Below are positions 39,061 through 52,300 of a stretch of DNA of 64,000 nt, piece after piece; position 1 is the first letter of the stretch, and the number at the start of each line of letters is the position of its first letter. Below the pieces are notes generated by a model. That model searched no databases. It worked only from the letters and a program-made list of their open reading frames with translations, and was not told where the DNA came from. The DNA is from Acanthopleura granulata (lineage: Eukaryota; Mollusca; Polyplacophora; Chitonida; Chitonidae): contig JABBOT010000004.1 in assembly GCA_016165875.1 (NCBI GenBank), forward strand, positions 13,641,672-13,705,671. Direction: 5' to 3'. A program made the translations under genes and the position numbers.

Positions 39061-39074
39061 CCAATGTGTCTGTG

Positions 39075-39230
39075 GAATCACGTGACCTAGCGGAAGTTCA
39101 TTGAGGACTCTGAAAGATGGCGGCTGATATTGTTACGGCGGAATCGGCGAAATGATTTGCTATAGGTTACATCCTGATCATAGGATTAATAGCCTTAAAA
39201 CAGGCATAAACAGGCATAATTCGCACGCAG
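39075..39230 (+). promoter_or_regulatory. Promoter and first non-coding exon of the phosphatase gene, with a short uORF
   Basis: A donor CGCACGCAG/GTAAGG ends this exon at 39230, and the next exon begins at 40111. Upstream lie a CACGTG E-box (39079-39084) and an ETS-type CGGAAGT (39091-39097). AAAGATGGCGGC at 39113-39124 matches 11 of 12 positions of the TISU/YY1-type initiator. The ATG at 39117 opens a 12-codon uORF ending TGA at 39153-39155. The exon start is not determined. Confidence 0.5.
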
Positions 39231-40110
39231 GTAAGGTAATCGGCAACGTATATTATGCTTCTGGAAGTGAAATTTTAGCGTTTTACGAGGCCTTTCTCTT
39301 TGCAGTCGTTCGGCTTTTTAGTCTCCACTCCAGCGCACATAGCTTGCACAGCGTTGTCCGGTAGCCGATAAAACCTGCTTCGGCAGTGTTACGTCTTTAA
39401 GATGAAATTGTCAAGATTCCTAATTACAGCGTAGATGTATGTTCAGTGGATTTAGATAATGGAGACAACAATTTATGTTGGAAATGATTCCAGGTTTGGT
39501 TAACTGTCAAATCATTCGTTGACATCATGGCACTCATCTAATGACCGCCGTAGTAGGCAACCGATTTAGCCTCTTCACTTTAAATCAGTTCCCCTGTTCT
39601 ATTGATAGATTCCTTTCTACATGTTTAAAAGATCATGAATGTCATGATTGTTAAATGTAAGTGAAATATATCTATATACATTTACATCATCTGAAAAAAT
39701 AAGTAATACCTTTACAAGTTGTAATATATATTTTGTAATAATGTTATCTGTTGATCATATTCATTGTCAGTTTTACATGTCCTCTTAATTAATTTGTGAT
39801 ACAAGGAGCTAGTAAGCAGATTCAGGCTGATAAAATTTTTGTGACCTGGAATCTTAATTAAGTTCCAAGCACAATTAAAAACTGCTAATGCCCGGATGTG
39901 TGCAGTCTTGAATCAGTACATGTATATGCATTATGACTGTTAAGGTTAATGTATCTAAGCACTCAACAACATATTTATAATCCAGTCATGTATCCACTGA
40001 GCTGCGAATGTGTTCCTGTTCTGTGCATTACACCATGTGTACTTGTTCAGTATAATAGTAACATAGGCATGTGATTAATTTCTGAACACTTTCTTTGCGT
40101 CTATGTGCAG

Positions 40111-40360
40111 AGTCAGCCCTAGGAAAAGACATCTACATGTACCATGTGATTTCTGCTACCAGCTCTGCCTCAGTTTTCAAGATGCCACTGGGTCAGGGAC
40201 CTTAGTGCGCTCGACAACATCAGTACATCTTTCTGGTGCCTGATCAGCAGAGGAGCCATCTCTGGAAGTGTCCTCATAACAATGTTTGCAGTTGTCCCTC
40301 TGCAGCTTCAGCTTTGGCCTGCCATTTTGGTATCTCTGGTTTATGTCTCAGCTGGTGCAG
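40111..40360 (+). CDS. Ptp99A: Phosphatase exon 2: 5' UTR plus signal peptide
   Basis: The acceptor is TGTGCAG at 40104-40110. The ATG at 40282 starts 26 codons with a hydrophobic core ([16 protein letters not shown]). The exon ends GCA G/GTTTGT in phase 1 and joins the Ig exon at 48829 to give Ala-Glu-Pro-Asp. The following 8.5-kb intron contains the 34-bp tandem array and two foldback elements. Confidence 0.8.
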
Positions 40361-43300
40361 GTTTGTACATCTTTATCTTAAATTTTCTTAATTTATCTTT
40401 CATTTCAGTTATATGAATGGAATTTTTACTTGTGAACATTTTTCACTTCTGTGTGGCTGCACTAAGGTTTGTTGTCTGTAAGTAAATGTAATGTGTTCTT
40501 GAAGTTTATATAATCTTAAAACAGATGTAAAACTTAAAAGACAACACTGGGCCTAGATAAGGATCTCTGCTGTGCTCTTTTAATATGGGGTTAGTCGTAG
40601 ATCAAAGCCGAGGAGTGATGCAGGTTAAAATAGTGGTATTTAAAAATAGCTTAGCACGAAGAAACTCCTCCCTACGGTAATCTGTGCAAAATGAACCAAG
40701 ACATGCATGAACCGAGTGAATCTGAGATATACTATGTTCACCAAGACATTCGCTGTTCTTCTGCCAAATTTTTTCGCATTCTGGAGCCTGCACGACCAGT
40801 AAATCCAAGATAATTTACATTAGTAACTTACACTCACGTGGGTAATCGACAATTTTACCTGATAAACCACGTTGTTGATCCCCACGCATACACATCCATT
40901 GACCTTTATGCAGATTGATTGAAGGCATAGATTTGTTTAGTATGGATGTAAATTTCAAGATATGATGTCAAGGAAAGGTCAACATGAGAATGCGTGCCTT
41001 GTTTACACAAATTTAAAAAGCATCGCAACACGTGCCGGCTGACCCTATTGTGTACTTTGGCTAATAGTTACTGGAGAATATTGAGGTAATGCTATGTAAC
41101 GATAGTGGCAAAATGTGTGCAGATATTTCAGCTTTCAGAATTAAGGTGCTTTATGTGTATTCAGGAAGAATTTAATGTGCATACAGCAGAATTGAACGAG
41201 GGGGTAGCACCTCACAAGCATTTATGCTGAAATCAGGTCCACATAGCCCGTCGGGCTAAGGGTGGCCAGCGGTCCCAGCATATCAGTAAATATAATCCCC
41301 CCTTGAGCTATCCTGGACCAAATGTATCTATGTACCAATAAAGAATCCCATTCATAGTTCAGAAGATGTCACTTCTTACATTTTGATGTAATATAACCAA
41401 GATATCACAGTTCAGAAGAAGCAAAAATGTCCATGTAAGGAAAATCGAATGGGCCCCATGCTCTCAATTTTAACCAATCAAGGGCAAGATATTTATGCAC
41501 CCGAGAAGGCATCTTTTTGCGCTGTGACTTTACCTGCTCCTAGTTCATCATTTTACCATATAGAAGTAATGTTAAATCAGGTGTTTTCCTTCTTATTACG
41601 AGACAATTCTGATATACTTTAAAGCCATATTCAACAAGAAAGTGGTAGTGGAATACTTTGGGGGCCATTCATCAAGGTCTCAACCAGGAGGCCACAATTC
41701 ATGGACTTTGGTTGTAATAATGAAGGGGAACGTATTTCGCACCCAAAGGGGTGCCTCTGATACTGAAAAGCGTATGGTATGGATGACACAACATCATGTT
41801 ACTGGTCTCTCTAAATTGGTGTGTCCCATGGCCTTGTAAGAACTCTAGATTAAAACTTGATTCATAGAGTTAAGAAGCATGTCATAAGGGTGTGCCTGTA
41901 TGAATCCCTTTTCTTGAATAACTTTGGTGATACTTTTTGTTGCCTTTTCTTTTTAAATGAAATAGTGATCATATGCGATAGTTCTTTCCTTGAACATGGC
42001 CAGAAGGGAATGTGTCATGGGTCGAGTGCTTATGATGTTGTTAGGACAATTGAAGTGCAGGTTCAAACCTAGCCTTGTTCACGGAATGGGCAGATTCTTT
42101 TGCTCTTACCGTTCTTGAAGCCTTGGTGACAATAAGTGGCTGATGACACACTGGTAGAGCATAATGATTTTTTGAAAACAATTTGTATGCCCAGGATGCA
42201 GCCTGTTAATATATTGGCAAACTGAAAGTTGTCTGATGCAGTATGCCCAAAGATTTGCTGGAGTGTGAAAACATTAACAGCACTATAGATTTTATGACAG
42301 TTCTTAACAGATTCACTTCAAATCCATGAACAGTGTCCCATTTCCCATGAAAAAATTAGGTCCATAGTGACTTTGCTGTGTTACACAGACATTTTTTTCA
42401 GATTCGTTTACTGTTACGTACGTGTTGCGCATGGATGTCAATTCACAAAGGTCATTTTTCAGTTTTCCTTTTCTGGATTTTTAAGAAATAGCATGTGAAG
42501 CAAAAGTTAGGGAGAAATCATGCCTCTGGGATTTTGTAATATTCTTATAAACATGTTTATAATACATGAACTAGATTTATGTGAAGGTGCGAGTTTTGGC
42601 TTTAAAGTGAATACCTTTTCTCCGCATGCAAAAGTACACATACACAAAAACCCTTTTGAAAAGGAAGTGAAATGGAAGTACAGTGAAGTTCTTCCTGAAT
42701 TCACCTACACTGTCATAGAGCAAAGCAGTTTTATAAGAGTAATCTGTGGTAAAATCTAGCACTGTTGTTGCAAACTGAAAAAAAAGTGGTACTTGTGCAA
42801 ATTTTGCAGACCATCCAATTAGTGAGGTTTTTCTTTACTATAAATTGTGATGGTAAATAACAGAAGTAAAAAGCATGTAAATTTGTTCAAATTCCATAAA
42901 TATTTTCCAAACCATCAAATCATGCAAAAAATGTTTTCAGCCTTTATCTGTTATACTGGTATTGTGACAAAAAATCATTTTTTATATAAAACTAAGACCA
43001 GTTTTGATAAAGATTGCATGATAACTCCAACAATACAGAAGATATAATTTATTTGATAAAGCTGTTAAGCAAGTGGTACTTTTCAGACATGTTTTCATCT
43101 TGTTTGTTCTTGTCCTGTGTATTTTTTCTCCTTTGGAAATTTTTAAACCTAATTTGAAGGTAATAAAGAAAACTACATTTGTTTTCTTGATAAGATTATT
43201 ACCATTATAAAACTATGCAAACCTGTACTTGTGTGTATTTTTTGCTTTTTGTTAAAGTTCTTTTTCTATGAATCTTTTAGTATGAATATTGTGAAATTTT

Positions 43301-46300
43301 TTATGTTATTAAAAAAAACAATCTCTTATTTATTTTATATGGCTTTGTTACATACATATGTTGAAGTTGTTAAACAAGTGGTGTTCTTAACAGGGTCTTT
43401 TTTTTCATCTTACACATGTATTCATTTGTTTCAATTGGCAATATCTATACACCTACAAAGTGTTACAAATAGATATTTGGAAATCTGCATGTAGGAATTG
43501 AAATTGTCTGCATAGTCCTCACACGTATTTGTTGCTGTACAGTTGCCAGTATTCTTCAGGTGGATGAGGCTTTTTAAAAGTTCACTGTTGTCTTGTAGCC
43601 ATTACACAAAGCGCATGTGTAATGATAATATTGTCTTGAACTAGCAGTGATCATGCATAACACTTAAATCAGTCTGTGAAATAGGTGCAAGTATGTAATT
43701 AAAAAGCAAAATCTGCTGTATAAATATGACAGTACATCCAAATGACCTAAAATTTCACTCATGACTGACTTGTTTGATTTTCCTGATTTGAAAGATGTTT
43801 TAAGGTTTATTTGGAAGGTAGTATGATAGCCAACTGGGAAAATAAAGAATTGAGAGCTAAAACTAACATTTCATGACATTGATTTACCTCTAAAAATTCC
43901 CATTTTATCTACAATTTTGCATGATGTTTGAAAGTGTTGGTACATGTATACAGGTTTATGGAATGCTCAGCAGGTACAGGTATACAGGTTTATGGAATGC
44001 TTGGCAGGTACATGTATACAGGTTTATGGAATGCTCAGCAGGTACATGTATACAGGTTTATGGAATGCTTAGCAGGTACATGTATACAGGTTTATGGAAT
44101 GCTTAGCAGGTACATGTATACAGGTTTATGGAATGCTTAGCTGGTACATGTATACAGGTTTATGGAATGCTTAGCAGGTACATGTATACAGGTTTATGGA
44201 ATGCTCAGCAGGTACATGTATACAGGTTTATGGAATGCTCAGCAGGTACATGTATACAGGTTTATGGAATGCTCAGCAGGTACATGTATACAGGTTTATG
44301 GAATGCTCAGCAGGTACATGTATACAGGTTTATGGAATGCTCAGCAGGTACATGTATACAGGTTTACGGAATGCTCAACTTGTTGGTCTTATCAGGCATC
44401 CTGTAATATGTGTGTGTTATGTGATGGAGATCTGCTGACATTTTTGCACCCTGTGGTGCTTTTCTTTGTAAAAGTAAGAATGAATTATGCGTCAGTTATG
44501 GAACTTGACATGATATGATGTGACATGTACACAGCTTTAATATTTTAGACTTATTTATAACACTTGCATTTTAGTACAGCACATTGTACAGGTATGTATA
44601 AAATGTATGTGGGAAACATTGGCTTGATAGTTGCATTCTCAGGTTTTTAAAATTGGATCTAAAGTGGATGTTGGCTGCTTTGTACGTAATTGTGCTCATT
44701 TTCTCCACATGTTAAGTTTATCATAGTAGTAAATTCATACAGATATTTGTGTGTAATATTGTAGTGGATGAGAAAGGCTGTTAACAAGTTTCATGCATGT
44801 ATTATTATTTGTCCACTGTGACAGTGTGTGGATCTTTGTAGGTCATATTTCAAATACACTTCCTGGTTCAGCTCTGCAAAAATAGGCCAGTTGTAATTTA
44901 GAATGAATGAATGATTATGGCTTAACGCCACATCGGCAATATCTCAGCCATATCGTGGCGAGCCTCTGAATTCTGGTAGTTGATCTAAATGTGATCTAAT
45001 GAGAGGACACATACTCATGATGAGAAGCCTGGTGGTCTGATATGAACTGAAGGAAAAAGCAGTTTCAGGAACTTTGTCATCTGCCCCAACCCCATATTGT
45101 TCACTCTATAGATATATAAAACCACTTTAGGTGGAGCTTTTAAACTTATAGGTGCGTAATGGTATCTGAAAGCACCATTAGCCCAGAAGCCTATTTAAAT
45201 ATATATTGACAGGAATGTCTTGAAGTTCCAAAGTCTTGTTTTAATTTTATGGCTGTAGTTGTCAGTGTTTTGAAAATTATGGTCCTTTGTAGTTCAAATT
45301 ATAACTGCATATATAATGAACGCTTGTTTATTCAACTGTAGAGTTTTCACACTTTAACTTTAAGCCGAATCTGCATTGCAGAAGTCTCTCAAGATCATGC
45401 AGGTTTTGGCTGAGACAGAGTGGGGGCTCTCGCAAACTACCGTGATTTCACACAGTGGTGTTGTTGTTTTTGGGCACGAAAGCCCCCATGTCTTGTCCAA
45501 AACCAGCGTGATCTCGTGATCTCGGGAGACTTATGTAATGCCGCTTCAGTTATGTGCACATGTATATTTGTAAACGCATAATGTTTATTTCAGTACACTG
45601 TGGACAGTCACTGTAAGGTGGAAGATTATGTGCATGCTGTTAGCTCATTTAATAGTAAATAAAAGTTGTACAATGTTCTCTTATATAGACATTGTTTGAA
45701 CTGTTTTGTTTATATTTGTATTAGTAAAGAGTGAACAAAAGTCCTGATATTATCATGTTGGTGCCTGCACATTGTCTGCATGTGTACATCTGGTCTTGTT
45801 TGGCCATTCGTGAACACTTGCATCAAAAAAACTGTGGCAGAATGTTGACTAATTGATGCCCTTAAGCTGCAAGAGCTTCATACCATATGGTTTGTCGACA
45901 ATCAAAGAAATCCCTGAGCTGTTAATTCCTCCGCTCTTGTCCAGATTCTGTTGCCTGTAGGGAACTGCATGGCAAGGAGAGTCTGCTGGGCTGGCTGTAT
46001 TAATGCTTCAAGGGTAGGCAGTGTACCCAGGTTTAGTGAAGGACCCTAATGGCAACCCTGTACACACAGAAGGGGGTCAAGTCCTCTAATTAAGGCAGGG
46101 TTCCAGTGTGGTCTATAATGGGTATTTGGCAGCTTCCTGGCGTAACAGTTTGGCCAGTTTGCAGTGCATGTACACAGTGTACTAGAATATCCAGTAGTAT
46201 GCCGGAATGGTAGGCTGCTAAAGAGAACTACTGGATGAAGCAGAGCCTTGGTTGGTAATGGTTATTTCACAGCCTTTCCTGACCTTCATTTACCAATTAC

Positions 46301-49300
46301 TCACAGCAGTGTGCCGCAGTTGACTCCATCTAACTTGCATTAACTGCTTCACTTTCCCCACATTTTTTTTGCAGCATAGGTTAAAGTAAAAGGTTGATGG
46401 CTTTATCATTGGTCTAATGCTCCAAGTACTAGAATTTCTTTGTTAAAGCATTCATCTTCAAACATGCTCTGAAATACATGTTATTGTGCTTTTTCATTTT
46501 TTTTTTTAAAAGATGAGTTAGATGCAAATTTTTTTGTCTGTAAACATTTCATTTTTGAATGCCAAACTATATTTTGTTATATTGACCAACTTCAAAGATG
46601 TTAAAAATTACATGTAAATTTAATCAACATGCAGGGCAGTGCAGGTACAATACAAGAGTGAATTGGGTGCTGGCAACATCACCAGGTGCTTAAATCTTGA
46701 TTTGGCTGAAGTAAAAGAAATACTTACCACAGTCTCTATATATCCTTTTCTGAAAGTGCTGTAAATTATGAAAGTAGAAAAACTGTCCGCTGATCTCTTC
46801 TTGCTCTCAGGCAGCATTATTTGAACAACGGTGATATGTGTGATGGAAAAGGAGCTGGTAAAAGTAATGGAGTTTAAAGGATAATGAATAAAATTCTTAA
46901 GAGCAAATCATACTCTGCCTGGATGTTTTATATTTTGATTTCTTAGGAGATACATACTTTTTCTAGCCTCCATCAGTGATGTAAACCTTTTGTGGCATCT
47001 GGCAGAAACTGTGTGTTGAAGGGCTCATTTTTGTAAATGTATATGTAACATTTTTCATGTGTTGGTAAGTCTTTTCAAGCAATTGAATTTGAGGGTGTTT
47101 AGATCGAATTTTTGCATACATATGCCTGCTTGTACATATAGCCGAATGAATTAGACATTGTGTGCTGCCAATACGGTGTCTAACAGAGGTCCATTTGAAA
47201 AACCAGGGGTGTTTTGCTGGATCCATATTTAGACGTTGCCTACCCTTTCAAGTCTGTATGTCCCTCAATCAGCAATGGTTAACCAAGAGGATCACATGTC
47301 GCAGGAGATTTAAAATGCTTGTGTTAGGGCCATATCGGCTGTTTTGGACAACTGCTTCTGTCAAAAATTCATGGAGTACACCATATTTATTCAACCGTCA
47401 AGAGAATCCAGTAATATGCATGATGTGAAGTTTTTCGGTGCAGGATTCATGCTGTTACATGGGTTGCTCAAAAGCCAAAACTCCCTGAGTGTGGAGAATT
47501 TACAATAAACAAAAATGTCCATAGATTAGCAAGTAGGTAATAATGGAGCTGCTACCTAAAACAAGCGTTTTAAGACCGCTGCAACATGTGAACCCCTCGG
47601 CTGATCATTGCTGATTGGGGAACATACAGATTTTAAAGGGTAGACAGTGTCCAAATGCGGATAGGAAAACACCCCTGTCTTTTCAAATGAACCTCTGTTA
47701 GATGTTGTATTGGTAGCATACAACATCTATCTAATCCATTAGACTGAACACTTGAACAAAATAGCTAATATTTACTCGACTGCAGAATTTAATACAAAGA
47801 TTGTAAGATCAAATTTAGTTGTCATTTGTCAGATGAAAGTAATGCATTTTCCCAGATACAAAAATGCATTTTCCTGGTGTCTCTCCCTCATCACTTTGAA
47901 TGATTGGGTAGATTTTTGTGTTGTAGTGAACACAGCATACGTGTATACTGTATTAAAAGTTTTGTCATACACTTGTTATCTGCATATGCTTCGTGCTTTC
48001 AGGAGTGTTTCAGACAATACATATATGTCCAGATATAAATTACATAAAGTCAACATGTAGCCTACAAGTAAATTCACATGCAAGCAGATGTGGATGTTTT
48101 AATGATACCACAGAATAACTGTGATTTAGTTTTAGTGTGTGTTCATTCTGTTATAGATGTCACAGGATGAAGACATTTTTACAAGCCTTGAAGTATTAAT
48201 AGCTGGCCTATCCCATGTACACAGGCAGTGTTACTAGCCTCTGCTGGCTGGTAACAAACCTGGTTACACCAGTATAATACATTGTCTGACATATTAAGTT
48301 ATATTACGCTATTGCAAGTTCACAAGAAACTCAACAGTAACACTGTTAAGTATGGATGCATAATGGTAGCGGGTGCGTGGGTGGGGGAATGGAGGGAGAT
48401 ATGGTTGCTCGGCCATTGCTTCACTTTCCTTGAAACCTAATAAAAAACGTGTTAATTTTAAGTGTTTTATAGGACTTCTTCAATTCTAGTGTATATGTGC
48501 ATATATCAGATAAATATATACACGTATGAATGAAAAGGCACTCCTGTTGGCCAGGTAGATTGTTTCCACAGATCCATTAACTGAGCAATGAGGTTGAAGG
48601 CTGAAATCAGGTCACCACAGATTTGGGCAAAGCGTGAACTAATGTGTGTTAGAAGCATGAAAGGTGCTTGTCTTGGGCCTCTCCCTGTTCATTGTACATC
48701 CAGACTGTCATTAAATAAGTGAAATACCCTTCAGGTTGGTATGAAACAAAGAGAAATAAATTTGGAAAAAGGTTTATCATTAAAAAGAGTCTGTTTGTTA
48801 AAATTGGTGTTTTCTTTTTCTTCACCAGAACCTGACAAGATAATTGGAAAGGCTGGGGACAGTGTATTTATACCCTGCCGTGTGGTGACCAACAACAAAA
48901 ATGGCGGGATCATGTGGTACAAAGATGGAGGTTTTATGGTATCGTTCACTCCAAGTACCAAGAAAAAGGCATTTGCTGACCAAACTCTGTCATTGCGCCT
49001 GTCCATAGATACGGCGGGGCTAAATTTGACTGACCTGGCAATAAATGACTCCGGAAACTATATGTGTAAGGTTGTGATGCCTGTTCTCAAACCAGATGAT
49101 CCGTCCATATTGGAAGAGAATAGTACTGAGATTCTTCTTGTACAAGGTAAGCATGCATTATCCTTTAACTTGTGAATTACAGCCTCAAACTTTAAGGCAG
49201 ATTCATCTGCAGCAATGTTGAGGTAATAATCAAGTTAGTTTCTCTGAACATCATACTGGATTTTGAGTTTGTATTAACAAGTACATGTATATTTTCAAGT

Positions 49301-52300
49301 CATTTTGAAAGATGAGGGAGGAGGAGAGCAGGTAGGGGGTAATTATGTAAGGCTTAGTGATTGCATTTTATGACGGATGATCCACATTAAAAGCCGAATT
49401 TAAAAATTTTGATGTTAAGTTAATTAATCTGCTTACATATAAATAAAATATATACATGTAGTGTGGGTACGTCATCAGTTGTGTCTTTTAAGAAGAGTGA
49501 AAACGTGCTATTATTCTACAAGTAGAAAAAATATCATTCTTATTCTCTATCCAGATGTGTCACATCTTTAGAAAGATTGCTCTTGTATGTACTGTTCAAT
49601 ATTTCGCATGTTGTATGCTGCGTCAAAATTAGCACATCTGTCTAATGTTTGACTTTGTGTGATCAAGCTATTGGGTTGATATGGGTGATTATGAAATACA
49701 TGTATAAGCGTTTTTAAGTATTGCGTCTTCACATGAATAAGTCCATGATGTCTGAAATTAGTAATGCATTTTGAAAGCAAATTTTAACTACTTGGGTACT
49801 ACAAATATTTGTTGACACTTAATGGCTTTTACTGTATGAAGTTTTGTGATTCAGTACTCATTATAGGTGTCAAAATGGCACCAAGTGATTAAGCATCTTT
49901 AAACAAGTCAAATATTGAGAAATACGTTTATTATTAAGGACATCAGTTTTCCTTTCCACACCACTCCTAGACCATTTGCCAGTTGTGTCTGTAATATAAA
50001 ATATAGTCTCCTAGGCAGTTCTTATTACTAGTAGGGTATCCATTTGTAAAGGGAGACAGCCATGTTTTCTTCTGTTTGTTTTTACATTTTATATGTCACA
50101 TGTTCATCAGGTAAAACTTCAGTAGTGTGTTAAAGCAGTGAGATTTTATAGTGAAAGTGAAATATCTGCAATGCACCAAAATCAGAAGTTTCAATCTCTA
50201 TGCTCCTGGGTGATACCATGTGCTGATTAATTTTTAATGACATGAATCCATTTCCATGGTTACATGTCTGTCTCATCAGAATATTTGATAAGACGCTTCA
50301 AAATGAATTGATGGTGTTAAGTACCAAGGCAGAGTCACTGCGTAGAAGCAGGTTTGATATCTGTAAACACCACAGTTCTCTCTTTGTGTACATTGTATTA
50401 CTGTAAGTTGGGTGTAAATTTGTAAACCATGAAAATTTATTACTGTGGAAATGTGTATGGATATATACATGTACTTACAAATTTGACCCATATTTAACAT
50501 GCTTTTATGTATGTATTTAAGCACATGCATGTATATTGTATAGTCTAGTATTTTAGACTGCCATGGTAAATGAAAAAGATTTAACAATCCACATTTGAAT
50601 TGGTTGGTGAACATTTTGCAGTAACATGCTATGTATGTGCTTGAATAACAAGTTAGTGTGTATAGAGACTTGCTCATGTTTTGAGTCCTTTTCAGGAGCC
50701 CTTGCAAATCACTCAAGTGTACATGGACTTAGGATAGTGAATCTTTAAATGCCTCAAATATATATCATGCATAAATTTTGTTTGCATCAGTTGCTCATTT
50801 GAAATGATGGCTTTTTGTCAGTAGCAAGATGCTATCTGTAAATAAAATGTACTTTGATAAAAGAGTTGCTTGTGGGAATTGTACACCACTAAGCTTGCAG
50901 AATAGTTTCATTCTCTGCTCACAACTGGTTTTCATGCCATGAAACTCAGTGGCCTATGTCACATGTACATGTATTTCAGAAGAGTTTTCATGTATTTATT
51001 TATTTCATTGGTGTTTTATGCAGTACTCAAGAATATTTCACTTATACAGCGGAAACGAGCATTATGGTGGGAGGAAACTTGGCAGAGCCCAGGGAAAGCC
51101 CACAACCATCCACAGGTTGCTAGTGGATCTTCCCACGTACAGCAGAAGGAGAAGCCAGCATGGGCCCAACTTGAACTCATATCGACCACATTGGTGAGAG
51201 GCACATAGACCATAATGCCTTGCTGGTGTGCTAACCCCCTCAGCCGAGAACAGTTTTCAGCGGTGGGAGTGCATACTGCATAGAGTAATTTGTGGTAAAG
51301 ACTGAGTGACAATTTTATGCTTTACAGATGTTCCTGCTGCCCCAGACAAGCCAAATATAACCGACATCAAGTCCCGCTCAATGGTAGTCTCCTGGTTACT
51401 TGACATTAATGATAATAACAGCCCTATCACAGCTTTCTTCATTCAGATCAGGTGGGTTCTTAAACATTCTAGTCCTGAATTGGGCTTAGTCTGAGGTAGT
51501 TCCAGTCTGGGTAATAAATTCTAAACTTTGTATTATGGTGAAACAACAACTACAAATAGAGCAAATATTGTTACCATGAAAGAGTTGACAATAGTTTTGA
51601 ATTACTAAAGATTATTTTGTTGTCAGTTTAATTTGCAGTCTGGACATCTTTTTACTTCACTGCAAAATAAACTACAGATTGATAAATTCCAGGTCAATTC
51701 GTCAGTCATCATGGAGTGATGGACGACAGTTAGTGGTTCCAAAAGGAACATCCCGCCTCACAATACGAGAGTTGCTACCCTACACACGTTACCAGGTGCG
51801 GGTTTCGGCCAGAAACATTGTGGGAAGGGGACCTCCAAGTGAGCCCACAGATTATACCTACACCAAGTCTGAGAGTAAGTCTGAGGATCTAGCACGCTGA
51901 TTCAGCACTACCTCCATTAATTTATTAATCACATAACAAAGGAATGTACATGTATGTACAAACCATATTTTGCTTTCGTATGTTAGAGAGCAAGAGGTAA
52001 TGAATGATAAAAAAAAGCAGCAGAGATAAATAGCAATGTTATGGCTATGGAATGTTGTCTTCTTATCGCATTATCGTTGTCTTGCTTATATCGCATAATA
52101 TGTTGTGTTATTTGACACAGCTGTCAGGGATACAGAAAACAGTACCACCGCAACAAATATATGGAAGTGCGTATACCATATTGTAGTAATGTTACAAGCT
52201 TGTTAGCTTCCACATTAAAGGTTTTAACATTTTCTTTATTGCAGAGCCAGGTGCTGCGCCACAAATAACAGATATAAAGAGCCCAACTAACAGCACAATT

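Noticed and set aside
41247..41260. Short palindrome AGCCCGTCGGGCT
   Set aside because: Thirteen bases, with no flanking structure or T-run to suggest a terminator or element.
42520..42759. 79-codon plus-strand frame in the phosphatase intron
   Set aside because: It has an ATG and moderate length but no recognisable domain, and its flanks show no exon-like junctions.
43061..43430. Apparent direct repeat (GTTAAGCAAGTGGTAC-like at two places about 310 bp apart)
   Set aside because: Similarity covers only about 20-50 bases in T-rich sequence; too weak without a dot-plot.
43939..44380. CRISPR-like array
   Set aside because: Units abut with no unique spacers, in a eukaryotic intron; it is a simple tandem repeat.
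43921..44518. Overlapping repetitive open frames of 61-118 residues
   Set aside because: Products of the 34-bp tandem array being stop-free in three frames; not evidence of coding.
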